From NCBI RefSeq assembly GCF_009870125.1, contig NC_046683.1:22081001-22145000 (forward strand): DNA of 64,000 nucleotides, read 5' to 3'. The position numbers and the translations under genes were made by a program. Of the stretch, positions 33,044 through 44,087 are shown one piece after another. How positions within the stretch are numbered: the stretch's first letter is position 1; every line of letters begins with the position of its first letter. Under the pieces are notes generated by a model. That model ran no database searches. It had not been told where the DNA came from and saw nothing but the letters and a program-made list of their open reading frames with translations. The stretch comes from Drosophila pseudoobscura (taxonomy: Eukaryota; Arthropoda; Insecta; Diptera; Drosophilidae).

Positions 33044-34012
33044 TACTCGATATAATTACCGGCAACATGCGAGTGTCTCCCTAACCAAAGAGCTATTTTG
33101 TTATCTTATCCACTGTGTTTACGTACGACTTTGGTTCGATTTTGATTTGGGATTGCGTTTGGTTCATTCGGGGAAGTGTTTACCAGGCGACGACAACGAA
33201 GACTGCTCCGCAATAAATGCGGATACGAGAACGAGAACGAGAACGTGAACGTGAACGAGTTTACGAGTTCATATAGCCAGATGTGTGTGGATACATAAGT
33301 ATATAAATGAACAAATGTACAAGTGAGTAACTCTGAATTTTTGACTCTGCTTTCGAAGAAAATCCTCATCATTTGCAAAGAGTTTAAACAAAAAATAACA
33401 ACTTTATTTCTAGCTGTATCTGTATCTGAATCTGTGTATGTTTTTTATTGTGTTTACACTTGACTCCATCATGATGCCGATGCTGCCTGGGATTGGGATT
33501 GCGATGGGAATGAAAATGGGGATTGGATCGTGTTGAAAAGTCTTTGCAATTAGCACGCTTTCAGCGCATACCAAGCACACACTATTGGGTCAAGGTTAGT
33601 AGCCCACCCCAACCACAGCCTCATCCGACGGACACAGCTATAGCACCGCCTAGACCCAGCCCCGACTAGCCCCGACTAGCCCCTACCAGCCCTAGTCCGT
33701 GCCCATCAGCAGCCATCAGCCACCAATCTATCCATCTACATATATAGATACATATGCATGTACATATGTATGTTTCCATCTATCTATTCATCCATGAGTG
33801 TTGCTGTTTTTGTATTGGTTTCTTTCATGCATTTCTTGTATCTTGATGCGCTCGTGGCCGTAAACACACGGCAAACAACTTCATCCGTAGAGGCACTGAA
33901 TGTGACGATCGAGAGTCGAGATCCAACAAGACAAGACAAGACGTTGTCCCCGGCTTCGTTTTGTGGCCCCTGTGTGTGTGTGTTTCTAATAGAAATATAC
34001 AATATATAAACA

Positions 34013-34580
34013 TATATCCGATACTCAAAATGAGAATAGGGGGGTATATTAGATTTGTTGTGAAAGTGGATGTGTGTAACGTCCAGAAGGAATCGTTTCT
34101 GACCCCATAAAGTATATCTTTTCTTGATCAGCATCAATAGCCGAGTCGATTGAGCCCTGTCTGTCTGTCCGTCCGTCCGTCTGTCCGTCCCTATTAGCGC
34201 CTACTAATTGTTATAGCCGGAATCAAGAAAACAATTTCATTCTTTCTCGCTCTGTCGCTCTCTAACACACAGGTTTCATGGTCGGTTTTGCCAATTGCAA
34301 AATATGAGTTCAAGGATATCAGAACCTATAGGAGCCAGAGCAACCAATCTTGGTATCCACACTCCTGTGGTATTGGACCTTGACCGTTTTGTGTCAAAAT
34401 TTCGCCACACCCCCTTCCGCCCTCACAAAAATCTGTGGCATACACAATTTTCTGGCGCTCTCGCAAGCACTTTTTCCCATTCAATGTTAGCGCCGTGTGG
34501 CGGAGGAGAGCCATACTGACTAAGTGTCGGGTATAAATGTAGAGTTGCGGCCGTAGCAGCAACTCCCAACGTTCCGGTCA
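34013..34580 (+). mobile_element. INE-1/DINE-1-like element, nearly full length
   Basis: It starts with the GATACTCAAAATGAGAATAG-type 5' terminus. The hallmark block (TTTCTGACCCCATAAAG, TTCTTGATCAGCATCAA, then a GTCTGTCTGTCCGTCC tract) follows at 34095-34190. A C-rich block with CCACACCCCCTTCCGCC is at about 34403-34420. The 3' block (GCCATACTGACTAAGTGTCGG) and a GCGGCCG...AGCAACTC hairpin end near 34570. This order matches the other copies and the known INE-1 layout. No coding capacity. Confidence 0.82.
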
Positions 34581-34979
34581 GGTCAGGTCATTGATGGCCA
34601 GAAAATAAGCGAGAAACCGCCAGAAATGCGGATAGGGAAGATGATATGTTTACGCTTAAGCGCCTGGATTCGCAAAGAATCTGTAGGGGAACATGCACCG
34701 TTTTAATGTACCCCCATATATCTGGCCCCCTCTGAGATGGTTCAATGTCTTAGCCACAGTTCCACTAGCAGTACGTTCAGTCGCAGATTTCCCATTGCGA
34801 CCAAACGATTAGGTTCTTTTTCGTGCCATGCGAAACTAATGTGTACAGCGAACCAACGTCATTCGCATCATCGCATCATCGCATCAACAAGTGCCCACAG
34901 TAAGGCACCACAGCGACCATCAACAATCGATTCTTGTGATACCACTTAACTGTTATGCCATATGTAATAGTATCTTAGA

Positions 34980-35255
34980 ACTATACCCCATACTCAAAAA
35001 GAGTATGGATGTGTGCTGTATTCTTGATCAGCATTAATAGCCGAGTCGCAGAGACTGAAGATAAACTGAAAAGGCTAAAGAGCTGAGCATTATACAGAAT
35101 GAATAATAATAATCAGATCCGATCCGTATTCGACAATCTGGTAGATATGGATCAGATCGAGGAATCTGAATCAAATCTGATTATTATTATAGCCAAAAAA
35201 AAACAAACCCTACTTACTGAGTATCGATTACAGGCGTAGAGTCGCGGCCGTTTGA
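34980..35255 (+). mobile_element. INE-1/DINE-1-like element, internally rearranged
   Basis: Begins with CATACTCAAAAAGAGTATGG and CTTGATCAGCATTAATAGCCGAGTCG. It then switches to an AATAATCAGATCCGATC segment present inverted around CTGATTATTATTATAG, and ends with the GTAGAGTCGCGGCCG block. It resembles the centre of the 29.0-29.5 kb copy, so the two share a subfamily insertion. Confidence 0.65.
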
Positions 35256-35373
35256 AAAACGAAGGCCATTTCGTACGCAATTGGGCTTTCCTTCCAATGT
35301 TTCTTCTTAATTATCTCTGGTTTAGGATAATAGCTTGGCTCTCAATTCCATTCAATTGATTTGAATTTATTCA

Positions 35374-35400
35374 AGAGATAGAGAGAGAGAGAGGGAGAGC
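35374..35400. repeat. GA-rich tract
   Basis: A GAGATAGAGAGAGAGAGAGG tract of the kind bound by GAGA factor, CLAMP or the MSL complex. No promoter motif is adjacent. Confidence 0.7.
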
Positions 35401-36098
35401 GCTGTGCGATACCCTAATTGGAAGAGAACGAAGACAACTGAGAGCGGGAAGTGAGGATGGAAATGGATGTGGAAGTTGAGGACAAAGTCGCAGTCGCAGT
35501 CGCAGACGCAGTCGAAGGCCTAACCCCCATAAAAGTGAATGTGAATGGCAATTCCCTCAAGATTCATATATACTATATACTTTTGAAATCTATATGTGTA
35601 CATATGTATGTACAATATATAGGGATATAGATAAGCATATGGACATATGTATGTATGTGCGTCTACCCCCCTACTTGGACGGCGGTGCCCCTACTTTGCC
35701 CTCTTCCACTTTCATCATTTGTATGCTCGACAGTTCCCCGGTTCCCCGGTTGCCTGGTTGCCTGGTTGCCTGGCTGCCTGGTTCCCTGACTCCCGGGTTC
35801 CTTTTCTGCTCTTGTGACGTTAATTAGAACGATGCACATATGTACATATGTACATGGTGGCTGCTGCTACCGGGGGGACTGCCGCCGGGTGGATGGGGAG
35901 TTGTAGTAGGGGCCAGGAACCAGCACCACAAGTAGAAGCAGCGGCAGCAGTCGCAGCAGCGGCTGCTGTTGGATTAACGGCACACGTGTCCGCATCTTGT
36001 GCTGATTTATTACCTTTCAGCACCGACCAAAAGAATTTTCCCTTTTCTTCTTGATGAGTTTGTTCTTTATTTTACACATTTACGTTTCTGATTTGATG

Positions 36099-36138
<40 letters not shown>

Positions 36139-37554
36139 CTGTCCTTGGAGCTCGGTGCATATGCTTGACCAAGTAGGGGAGTAGTTATGAATGTACCTAC
36201 ATACAAGTATGCATACTTGTGCCTATTTGAATGACTTAAAGAGTATTCTAGTATTTATCAAAGATGCGGCTATCCTTACACCAAACAGAGTTCATTTCAA
36301 GCCCGTTCCGTGGGAGTATTCGACAGAGCCGAATGCTCTTTAACGTATTCAACTTTCTTTGTCATTCTCTTCTTTCAGATTCGCTGTAATTCCTTCGTAG
36401 AGTCAATTGCAGTAAAAGGGTATACACCAGTCGGCGTGGCGCGGTTCTGCTCCTTTCTTTCTCGCTCGTTTCTAATGAATCGCTTGTCGAAAAAACGATG
36501 CAGCAGACATCGTTCAGTGCTCTCTCTCACTCCCCTTCTCATTCTCACTCTCTCACTCCCTCAGACTCCCCCTCTCCCTCCGTCGGGGCGTCGGCCCCGC
36601 TCGAATTCCTTCTTCCTCTGTGGTGGTGGTGCATTCCTTTCGTGCAAAAATAAAATGAAATAAAATACAACTTTTGTTGAAAGGTGGCACCCGGGGAGAT
36701 GGCAGGAGCAGGAACTCTAGCAGTGGCTCGGGGCGGGTAAGGGGAAGGGGAAGGGGAAGGGGAAGGTGATCCACTGAAGCGCAAAGTAGAAATTGCTTTG
36801 CCCTGGAAAATGTCGACACACGCCTGACACAAAGCCACACAGACACACATTCACAGGAAAATATTTTCCAACTGAGCAGACTATGCAGTTTATTGGCTTT
36901 CACTTTTCAGCCCTTAAGCAGCGCCCCTCTGCCACCCCATCTATCAATCCCGCCCATACGAGGGCATCGCATGGCATTCACTCACTCCATTGCTCCATTC
37001 CTTTCCCTCCCACCTCATCTCACGTCTCGGGTACATGCGTACCCCTGCGTCTTGGTACATCTCCACATATGTACATATGTAAATACATACATACATACAT
37101 ATATGCACATATACATATGTACATGTATCTGTGTAGTTGTTGTGATTTCAATTTCAATTGTATTTATGAGGACTACGGTATTGGGAGCCTTGTTGTTCCT
37201 CTTCGCTCCAACATGGAACTACCGGAAATGATCGTTTGACGCCTTATCGCTGTGCCCGTCACTTGTCTGCCCACCCCGGTTTGTTTCGGGCCCAGCATAG
37301 CGGATTTTCTGGTAATTCTGAAATTATAGAGAATTTAGTACGGACAATCTGCGGCGGCTCTCTTGCCGCGAATTGGATACTACGAGGACTCATACGAGGA
37401 TATCGAATCCGTCCTCTATGTACTATGTATGTATGTACATATGTACATGTGTACATACATATGAATATTCTATAGATTCCAGAAGATACAGATAACAGAC
37501 ACAGATAACTCTTGCAAGTCCACTCTTATACTGCAATGATAGTTGATCAGTTGA
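35401..37554. other. Non-coding stretch
   Basis: Contains a CAGTCG tract (35488-35515), a GGTTGCCTG repeat (35738-35785), a CT microsatellite (separate entry), a GGAAGGGG repeat (about 36735-36765), and CATATG/TACATA palindromes near 35.6, 35.84, 37.07-37.12 and 37.43 kb. The frame at 36310-36663 is a CT/CCCT-repeat shadow. No gene. Confidence 0.45.
36101..36134. repeat. CT dinucleotide microsatellite
   Basis: Seventeen uninterrupted CT units; read as GA on the minus strand. Confidence 0.92.
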
Positions 37555-37745
37555 CTTGATGCCAGAATCGTTTCCGACCCTATAAAGTACTGCACTAATG
37601 TATTCCTGAACGCACATCCATAGCCATATCCGTTTGTTCGGCTTGTTTACGGCCTAGTTCTACGACACTGTAAGCCCGAAGAGACAGCTTCCAGAAAAAC
37701 ACTGCCATCGGATAATTATTAACGCCGGAATGGAGAATGGAGAAT
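37555..37745 (+). mobile_element. INE-1/DINE-1-like fragment
   Basis: Only the central hallmark remains: CCAGAATCGTTTCCGACCCTATAAAG, then a decayed CATCCATAGCCATATCCG region. The 5' and 3' blocks are missing or unrecognisable. Confidence 0.55.
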
Positions 37746-39834
37746 GGATCCCGTGACTCTCACTCTCTCTCTCTCTCGCTCACTCACATATTGAATTGAT
37801 ACATTGTACATACATATATTTATAGAGCATGTACCAGGTATCCTAGGGTCGCGGCACGTGTGCGTGATTGAGAATAATTGAGATTAAATGGGAGGATGTT
37901 CGCCATCTCCGATTGGAGCATCGATTGGCATTTAATTAATAATTTTGGCTGCTGCTGCTGCTGCTGCGGCTGCTGTGGCCGCCACCTCGCGTCGGCCAAG
38001 TCTTGTTGGCCCTGAATGTGCCGAATGCCATTTGGCTTCAAAATCATTTGCTAAAACGATTTGAATTTTTAAAGAATCCAACTTTGACAGCGTCAGGGGT
38101 CTGGGGTCTGCAGTGCGTCTTTACATTAAGTAACAAGGTGAGCGGCCGGCTGCGGGGTGACCGCTTTTGGGGTCAGTAATGGGCTAATGTCGGTTTGTTG
38201 TCGCAGATTTGTTTAATTACGAGTCTGCGCCCCGTCGAGGTGGTGGGTGCTCGTGCAGCGAGGTGCGCTACGGTGCAGGGTTTGCGGTATTGGAGGGGCG
38301 GTACGGCGGTACGGCGGTACGGTGGTGGGGCGGTGGGGCGGTGTAGCTGCTTCAAATTCGTTGCGCATTCGCAGCAGCAACAACAAGTTGCAACAACTGT
38401 CAATGTCGTTGCAGCAACAACTATGAGCCACCTTTGACAAAATGCCGACACTTTACTTCCCCTACCCTTCCCCTCGCGAATATTGCCGGTTTAAGCTGGT
38501 CTGAAATCCACATGTTTTTCGATTCGATTCAAATTGCAAAAAATCAACATACTGAAAGTGAATTAAACACACACACACAGACATATACCTATACATACAC
38601 CAGATATACAAAGATAATATGTGCAAATATAAAATACAGTGCAAACTGTCCTCAGCGAACCCCCAGGTTTATAGTTATATGTAGGTACAAAAACAGTTAA
38701 TACTCTTACTTATGTATGTACATATTTACGTATGTACAACATGCACATTTATACATTTGAATGTACACATGGATGTATGTATGTGCATTCCACTTAGAAG
38801 CACATGCAATGAACAAAGTCGAAAGTTAGATCGTTCCAATAGCAGATGCATACATACATATGTATGTACAATATTGTACATATGTACAATGCACATACAA
38901 AGAAATGTGTCCGGTCGCTTATGGGAAATTTCTACAGCGAATGGCCGCCAACTTAGCTCCGTCCACAAGTCAAGTGGCAACGCCGTAATTCGTTTTACCT
39001 GAAGAAACTAATTATATTTATTTGTTTTTTGTTTATTTGGGCTTGTACTCTGCGGCAGAGTGCGCAGAGTGAAGTCATCTAATGATAATTTCTGGTTTCT
39101 GATCTCTGATCTCGGATTTCTGATTTCTGATTTCTGATCTCTGATCTCTGACGATCGTTTACTGTGCTTGCGACCTGTTCCCGATGTCCAGATGTCCGCT
39201 CAACGGACCAACCACTGTACCATCGTTCAGATTTATGTTTGTTATCAATATAAAAAGCATTTTTCCTTCTGCTTCTTCCAATCGCATTTGCATTGGCGCA
39301 TAAAATTTGCATAAATAATTCCATTTGTGCGACGGCAAGTGAATAATATGCACAGCAGCAACAGCAAGTGGCAGTGGCAGCGGCAGTGGCAGTGGCAGCG
39401 GCAGCGGCAGCGGCAATAGCGACTCAACATTAAAGTGAGTGCAATAAAAGTGATATGCAGCACCTCTCGTCAGTCCCCACCAGATACCCTGCCCTGCTAG
39501 ATGATCATGCAGTGGGCCCCCGTTGCAGTGGCAGTGGCAGTGGCAGTGGCAGCGACTCCATCCGGTTGCAGTGGCATGGGGCAAGGCTCTCAGGTGTGTT
39601 GGTGTCTTCATTTTGGGGTGGAGGCAAACGTTGACAGACATCGAATTTGGAGGTGCCACGACGATGAGTCCCAGAAAAGTGTCAGACACTGCCTCAAAAG
39701 CGCAGACACAAGATGCGAGAACATTCCCATGGGGAAGATCTACCTGCACTCCCTTCAGTTGTCATTGGACTCTTGATGGACCCTCTCCTTTCTATGATAC
39801 TTGCATTTTAATTGATTCGCAACGCGGAGTAGGA
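37746..39834. other. Non-coding stretch
   Basis: Includes a GGTACGGC/GGGCGGT repeat (38299-38342), GGCAGT hexamer tracts (separate entry), a CTGATTTCTGATCT tract (about 39091-39150) and TACATA palindromes near 38.72 and 38.86 kb. The frames at 39159-39749 (minus) and 39501-39912 (plus) derive mainly from the GGCAGT tracts. No gene. Confidence 0.45.
39369..39553. repeat. Paired GGCAGT/GGCAGC hexamer arrays
   Basis: Two arrays of the same hexamer, at 39369-39415 and 39525-39553, are separated by about 110 bp of unique DNA. They may be one older array split by divergence or insertion. Confidence 0.75.
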
Positions 39835-40075
39835 AGCATTTTCGACCCCAAAAATGCTATCTACAGCAGTGCGAACGAAGCATCCCGATATGCACTGTCT
39901 ACACTTACATAGTGCTAGTGCTAGTGACTATAAGAGCTAGAGCAACTATGTTTTGGATCCAGACTTCTGTGATATGTCACTGCTACAAGTCCTCTGCCGG
40001 AGGAGAGCCATACTGACTAAGTATCGGGTATAAATGTAGAGTTGCGGTCTCCGCAGCAACTCACAACGTTCCCCC
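39835..40075 (+). mobile_element. INE-1/DINE-1-like fragment
   Basis: A decayed hallmark (CATTTTCGACCCCAAAAATG) at about 39837 is followed by GACTATAAGAGCTAGAGCAA, GGATCCAGACTTCTGTGATATG and an intact 3' block (GAGCCATACTGACTAAGTAT). It ends in a GCGGTCTCCGC hairpin. The next element lies about 55 bp away in the opposite orientation. Confidence 0.75.
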
Positions 40076-40129
40076 TCGTTTTTGCTGATTTGGTCAATTT
40101 TCTTTGCGAAATTTGTAGCACAGAAGCAC

Positions 40130-40318
40130 AGAAAGCACTAGGCGCTGATAGGGACGGATGAACGGACAGAATGACTCAATCGACTCGGCTATTGATGCTG
40201 ATCAAGAATATATATACTTTATGGGGTCGGAAACGATTCCTTCTGGACGTTACACACATCCACTTTCACCACAAATCTAATATACCCCAATACTCATTTT
40301 GATTATCGGGTATAATTA
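40130..40318 (-). mobile_element. INE-1/DINE-1-like fragment, 5' half
   Basis: Reverse copy: AGGCGCTGATAGGGACGG, TTGATGCTGATCAAGAATAT, TATGGGGTCGGAAACG, TTACACACATCCACTTTCAC, then the CAATACTCATTTTGATTATC terminus. The 3' half is missing, so with the preceding fragment it forms a tail-to-tail pair. Confidence 0.8.
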
Positions 40319-40321
40319 AAA

Positions 40322-40640
40322 TTGAATCCAAAAGCTTCCCTCCACGAAAGTCTAACATGAGTTGATTCAACAAAAATTACGCTCCAGCCACCGACTATAT
40401 TAGGTTACTATTAACATACACGTTCAAGCTAATGAAAGTCAGAAAACCGTAAAGAACAATACATTTTTGGCAACTTGCAAGCCGAAACCTTAACCAAAAA
40501 CATATGTACATACATACTCATATGCTACCCTTAAGGGCTCACAGGAATTAAGGAATAACGATGAAATATTAAGAAAGAAGGGGTCGATAGTCTCAGCAGT
40601 GTATTGTTAATCCAATCCAAGACGAAAGGCCAATGTTTTT
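40322..40640 (+). repeat. Dispersed repeat family B, copy 1
   Basis: Shares with 48427-48920 a run of blocks in the same order: TTGAATCCAAAAG, CCACGAAAGTCTAACATGAG, TTACGCTCCAGCCACCGACT, TTTTTGGCAACTTGCAAGCC and GGCTCACAG, then a GATGAAATAT segment. No coding capacity is seen and the family is not recognised. It directly abuts the 5' terminus of the preceding INE-1-like copy. Confidence 0.7.
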
Positions 40641-43600
40641 TATACTTCAAAGAAACTTTATACTTCAAGATCTATCCATCGGATCACTACTTCATATATG
40701 TAGCTGTCATGGAAACGATGGATCTTCTGGCTTTTGCTAGGACTTAGTCCGCAGGATTGTTTCTACCTCTTCGGCTTTGAGGCAGGGCAATATTTTCTTT
40801 ATTATTTCTTGTCCCTCAATTTTGGAATTGCGTTGACTATCTAAACTAATTTCGTACAACCGAACGGCCATATTCGATGCAGTTTTTTGCAACTGAATGT
40901 CAAAACGAGAGCGTGGAATGGGGCTTATTTCATATCCGTTCCATCCGCAGCTTGCTTCCCGTAACCCATCCCCATTTTCTCTCTCCCTCCTTGCCCTTCG
41001 ATCTTCTATGCAAATGAACAGTACCTTTTCCCCACTCCCACTCCCACCCCTCCGCAGCCCACCAAGGGTCACGCCTCATTTCGAGGGCATTGCGAATTCC
41101 TTTTATTCACGTTTATAGCTGCGCAATTCGTTTGGCCCATTCCAATTCCCGGGAACGAGATTACTCCACAAGAAGAGAAATGCTCTACCAGTTAACTACC
41201 CCTTCGCGTGGATTTATATAATATATAAGACAGTATAGACATAATAACATATGTAAGTGTACATACATTGTACATACATACTCATGTATTCATGTATTTT
41301 TAATATACATAGCAATATTCATCTGGGCAGTCGCCGAGTGCTTCTGGGGCTCGGGCAATTAATCGATTAGCCAGCCGGCTGCCAGCACATTCATTTCGCA
41401 TTTCTTCCATTCAGAGTCGACTTTCCCCTCCAGAGCGCTCCGGGCCCCGTCCGGATAGTGGCGCCGACGCTGTTGTCGCCTCTCCTGTCACTGCATTAAC
41501 GATCGCCCGGCAATTAGCCAGTGAAATATGACGGAACAACATGATACTCGTAATAATGCACTGGGCGTTGGTCAGCGAATATGGATATGGTGGTGGTGCC
41601 TGTGCCTGTGCCTGTACCTAGTACTCGGAGAATGCGCGTTTCGCATGCGAATGCCAAATGATCGAATGGTCGAGTTCCTTTGTGCCTGGCTGCCTGATGG
41701 CCAACGCGGAACTGCCAAGTCGTATCTGGAGCAGAAGCGGAAATCGTTTGCAGGAAGAACCTCCGAATTCAGAAGATCTGCCATAGACCTATTCCTCTAT
41801 TGTGGATCACTTAGCAAACTACTCAAACAGCTCCCCTTTGCAGATACCGTGTGCATAAGGGTGCTATAGTTTTCTATAGAATTAGCAAATCGGACGTGAA
41901 CCCAAACGGAGATCAGTATTTAAGTGCAAATTGTGCCCGGTTAGCGTGGTGATCATGTCAATTGATATGGCTACAAATGGTTTGGTTGCAATCTCCAAGT
42001 GAGACTGATGATCAAGCTCCGTTAAGTGACAGCGATTGTCAATCTCTTCCACTCGGATCAGTGATCGAGGGTCCCATCTGATGGATCCACTTATTCTACG
42101 ATCTCTGATGGCAGATCCGTCTTCATCCCCAACTTTGGAGGCTGAGACTGGACACATCGCCTATAATATCCGACTGATGCGGATATTTAAGCGATATTTT
42201 CTCAACAATCTGATGGATGTAACTTTTGTGTCATTGATCTTTAAACGGATGTTGTGTGATTGAGTATATATTGCGTGTCTCTAATTGGAGCCCTGAAACA
42301 GTGATCTAATTATGGCCACTAATTGCTCTCCTCTCCACAAGTTCATGTCGCTCGGAGTAATCGCAGTGTGTGTCAAAGTTGAGATGATAATGCGATCATC
42401 TTGTATAATGATCGTGCAATGGATTCGACTGTGGTCCGCGCCGAAGACCTCATCAAAACCTAATTGATTGTTTTCCTACCTTCTACCCACCTTCTCGGAA
42501 GGGGGGAGGGCTCTTTTTTACATTTTTCAAATCCACTTGAAATTTAAATTTCGAAATGGAAATCGAAATCGAAATCGAACTGAAACTGAAACTGAAACTG
42601 GCCCAAGATCTGTATGTGTTTGGTGTTTGGTGTTTGGTGTTTGTGGATCTGTTGTGCAGTTTCAATGTTCGGTCGCTCATTGGTCTAGGCCATTTGTTTT
42701 GGGCCATTTGACAAGCTCTTCGGCATTCACATTTACACTGTTGCTCGCTGTTTGATTGCTGGATCATTATCACCTTGGCTCTGGGGGTTAATGATGATTA
42801 CGATCATCATCATCATCATCATCATCATCATCGCATCGATTTTGGGGTCTCAGCCAAAGCCAGCACTCTGATCAGTTTTAATTGCTCTAACTCCCCTAAC
42901 GCAACGGGCGAGTACTCCTCCTTGAGGGCCCAGTCGTAAATTAATTGATAACGTTTCGCACAAAATCGAATATAAATTCATTTTCAATTTCGTCGTTTAC
43001 ACAACTATTGAAGTGCTCATCACTTGTCTCTGTTTCTGTTTCTGTATCTCGCTAGCTGTGCCCGGCTTCCCTCTGACCCTGGCCAATCGGTTTTTCACTG
43101 GAACTCCCAAAGATCGCCGATGGCTGATGGCCGATGGCCGATTGCCGATCGCTGTTTGTGTTTGTGCTTGTGTGCTTCCTTTGACTAAAAAAAGAAACAA
43201 CACTAATTAATAGTTCTAAATTTGACACAGAAATATATCGCAGTGGCCTCAGAGGGGGCCGAGCAAGAGACAGAGGCAGAGCGGGAGACAGAAACAGAGA
43301 TACAGAAATGGAGGTGGAGACAGAGGAAGAGACTGCAGTCAGAGATGAAAGACCTCTAATATAATATTTGTGTGCGTTGTCTCGGTTTGCTTTGGAGCCA
43401 CAAGGTTAGACATAAATAGCCCTGGAAATGAGACTCCAAAATAGCACAGGCGGAGCCGCGACGTGGCTTGGTGACGATCATGCGAGTGGATCGGATCATT
43501 GACAACTGCTAGTGACAGTTGGGGGCAGAGAGAGGCTGAGAGAGCACTGTTTTGCAGTAAGGGTCTACCCCTTGCGAGAGTATATACATATGTACATATG

Positions 43601-43653
43601 TATATATGAATGTACACTGAAGCATACCCAAATTGAAATGAAACATGTGTTTT
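40641..43653. other. Non-coding stretch
   Basis: Holds a short minus-strand open frame ending at 40737 (see findings), CATATG/TACATA tracts near 41.25 kb, a GAAATC/GAAACT hexamer tract (about 42551-42601), an ATC microsatellite (42802-42832), and GAGACAGA-type repeats (43265-43330). Frames at 41528-41869 and 42468-42755 have no domain. No gene is called. Confidence 0.45.
42802..42832. repeat. ATC trinucleotide microsatellite
   Basis: About ten perfect ATC units. Confidence 0.9.
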
Positions 43654-44087
43654 TATACCCAATACTCAAATTGATTATAGGGGTATATTAGATTTTTGGT
43701 GAATGTGGATGTGTGTAACGTCCAGAAGCAAGCGTTTCCGACCCCATAAAGTATATATATTCTTGATCAGCATCAAAAGCCAAGTCGATTGAGCCATGTC
43801 TGTCTGTCCGTCCGTCCGTCCGTCCGTCCGTCCGTCTGTCCCTATAAGCGCCTAGTGCTCAGAGACTATAAGAGCTAGAGCAGCGATATTTCGTATCCAG
43901 ACTTCTGTAATATGTTACTATTACAAATGTATTTCAAAATTTTGGCCCGCCCCCACAAAGGACGAAAATCCGTGGCACTCACAATTTTAGAGATACGAGA
44001 AAACCAAAAACGCAGAACCGTAGAGAATGACAATATCTTCTAGACTGCAGATCGCACCGTATCATTAGTGAAATTATCTTTGCCCAC
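43654..44087 (+). mobile_element. INE-1/DINE-1-like element
   Basis: The 5' terminus (TATACCCAATACTCAAATTG) is followed by TGTGTAACGTCCAGAAGCAA, the hallmark block at about 43733-43770 and an expanded GTCCGTCC tetramer tract (43801-43842). Next come GACTATAAGAGCTAGAGCAG, the C-rich GGCCCGCCCCCACAAAGG block and a decayed tail. This is the best-preserved 5' half in the window. Confidence 0.85.

Larger units (their letters stand above)
29516..34012. other. Non-coding stretch rich in short tandem repeats
   Basis: No gene is supported. Contents include a TTTGTA hexamer tract (about 31150-31185) and tandem repeats listed separately at 31.32, 31.85, 32.52 and 33.00 kb. A GAACGA/GAACGT tract lies at about 33220-33258, and CATATG/TACATA palindromes at about 30417-30440 and 33735-33772. 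Open frames are microsatellite shadows. Confidence 0.45.

Noticed and set aside
39159-39749. 196-residue minus-strand frame
   Set aside because: Built largely on the GGCAGT arrays (runs of CHCH and LPLP); no domain outside the repeat.
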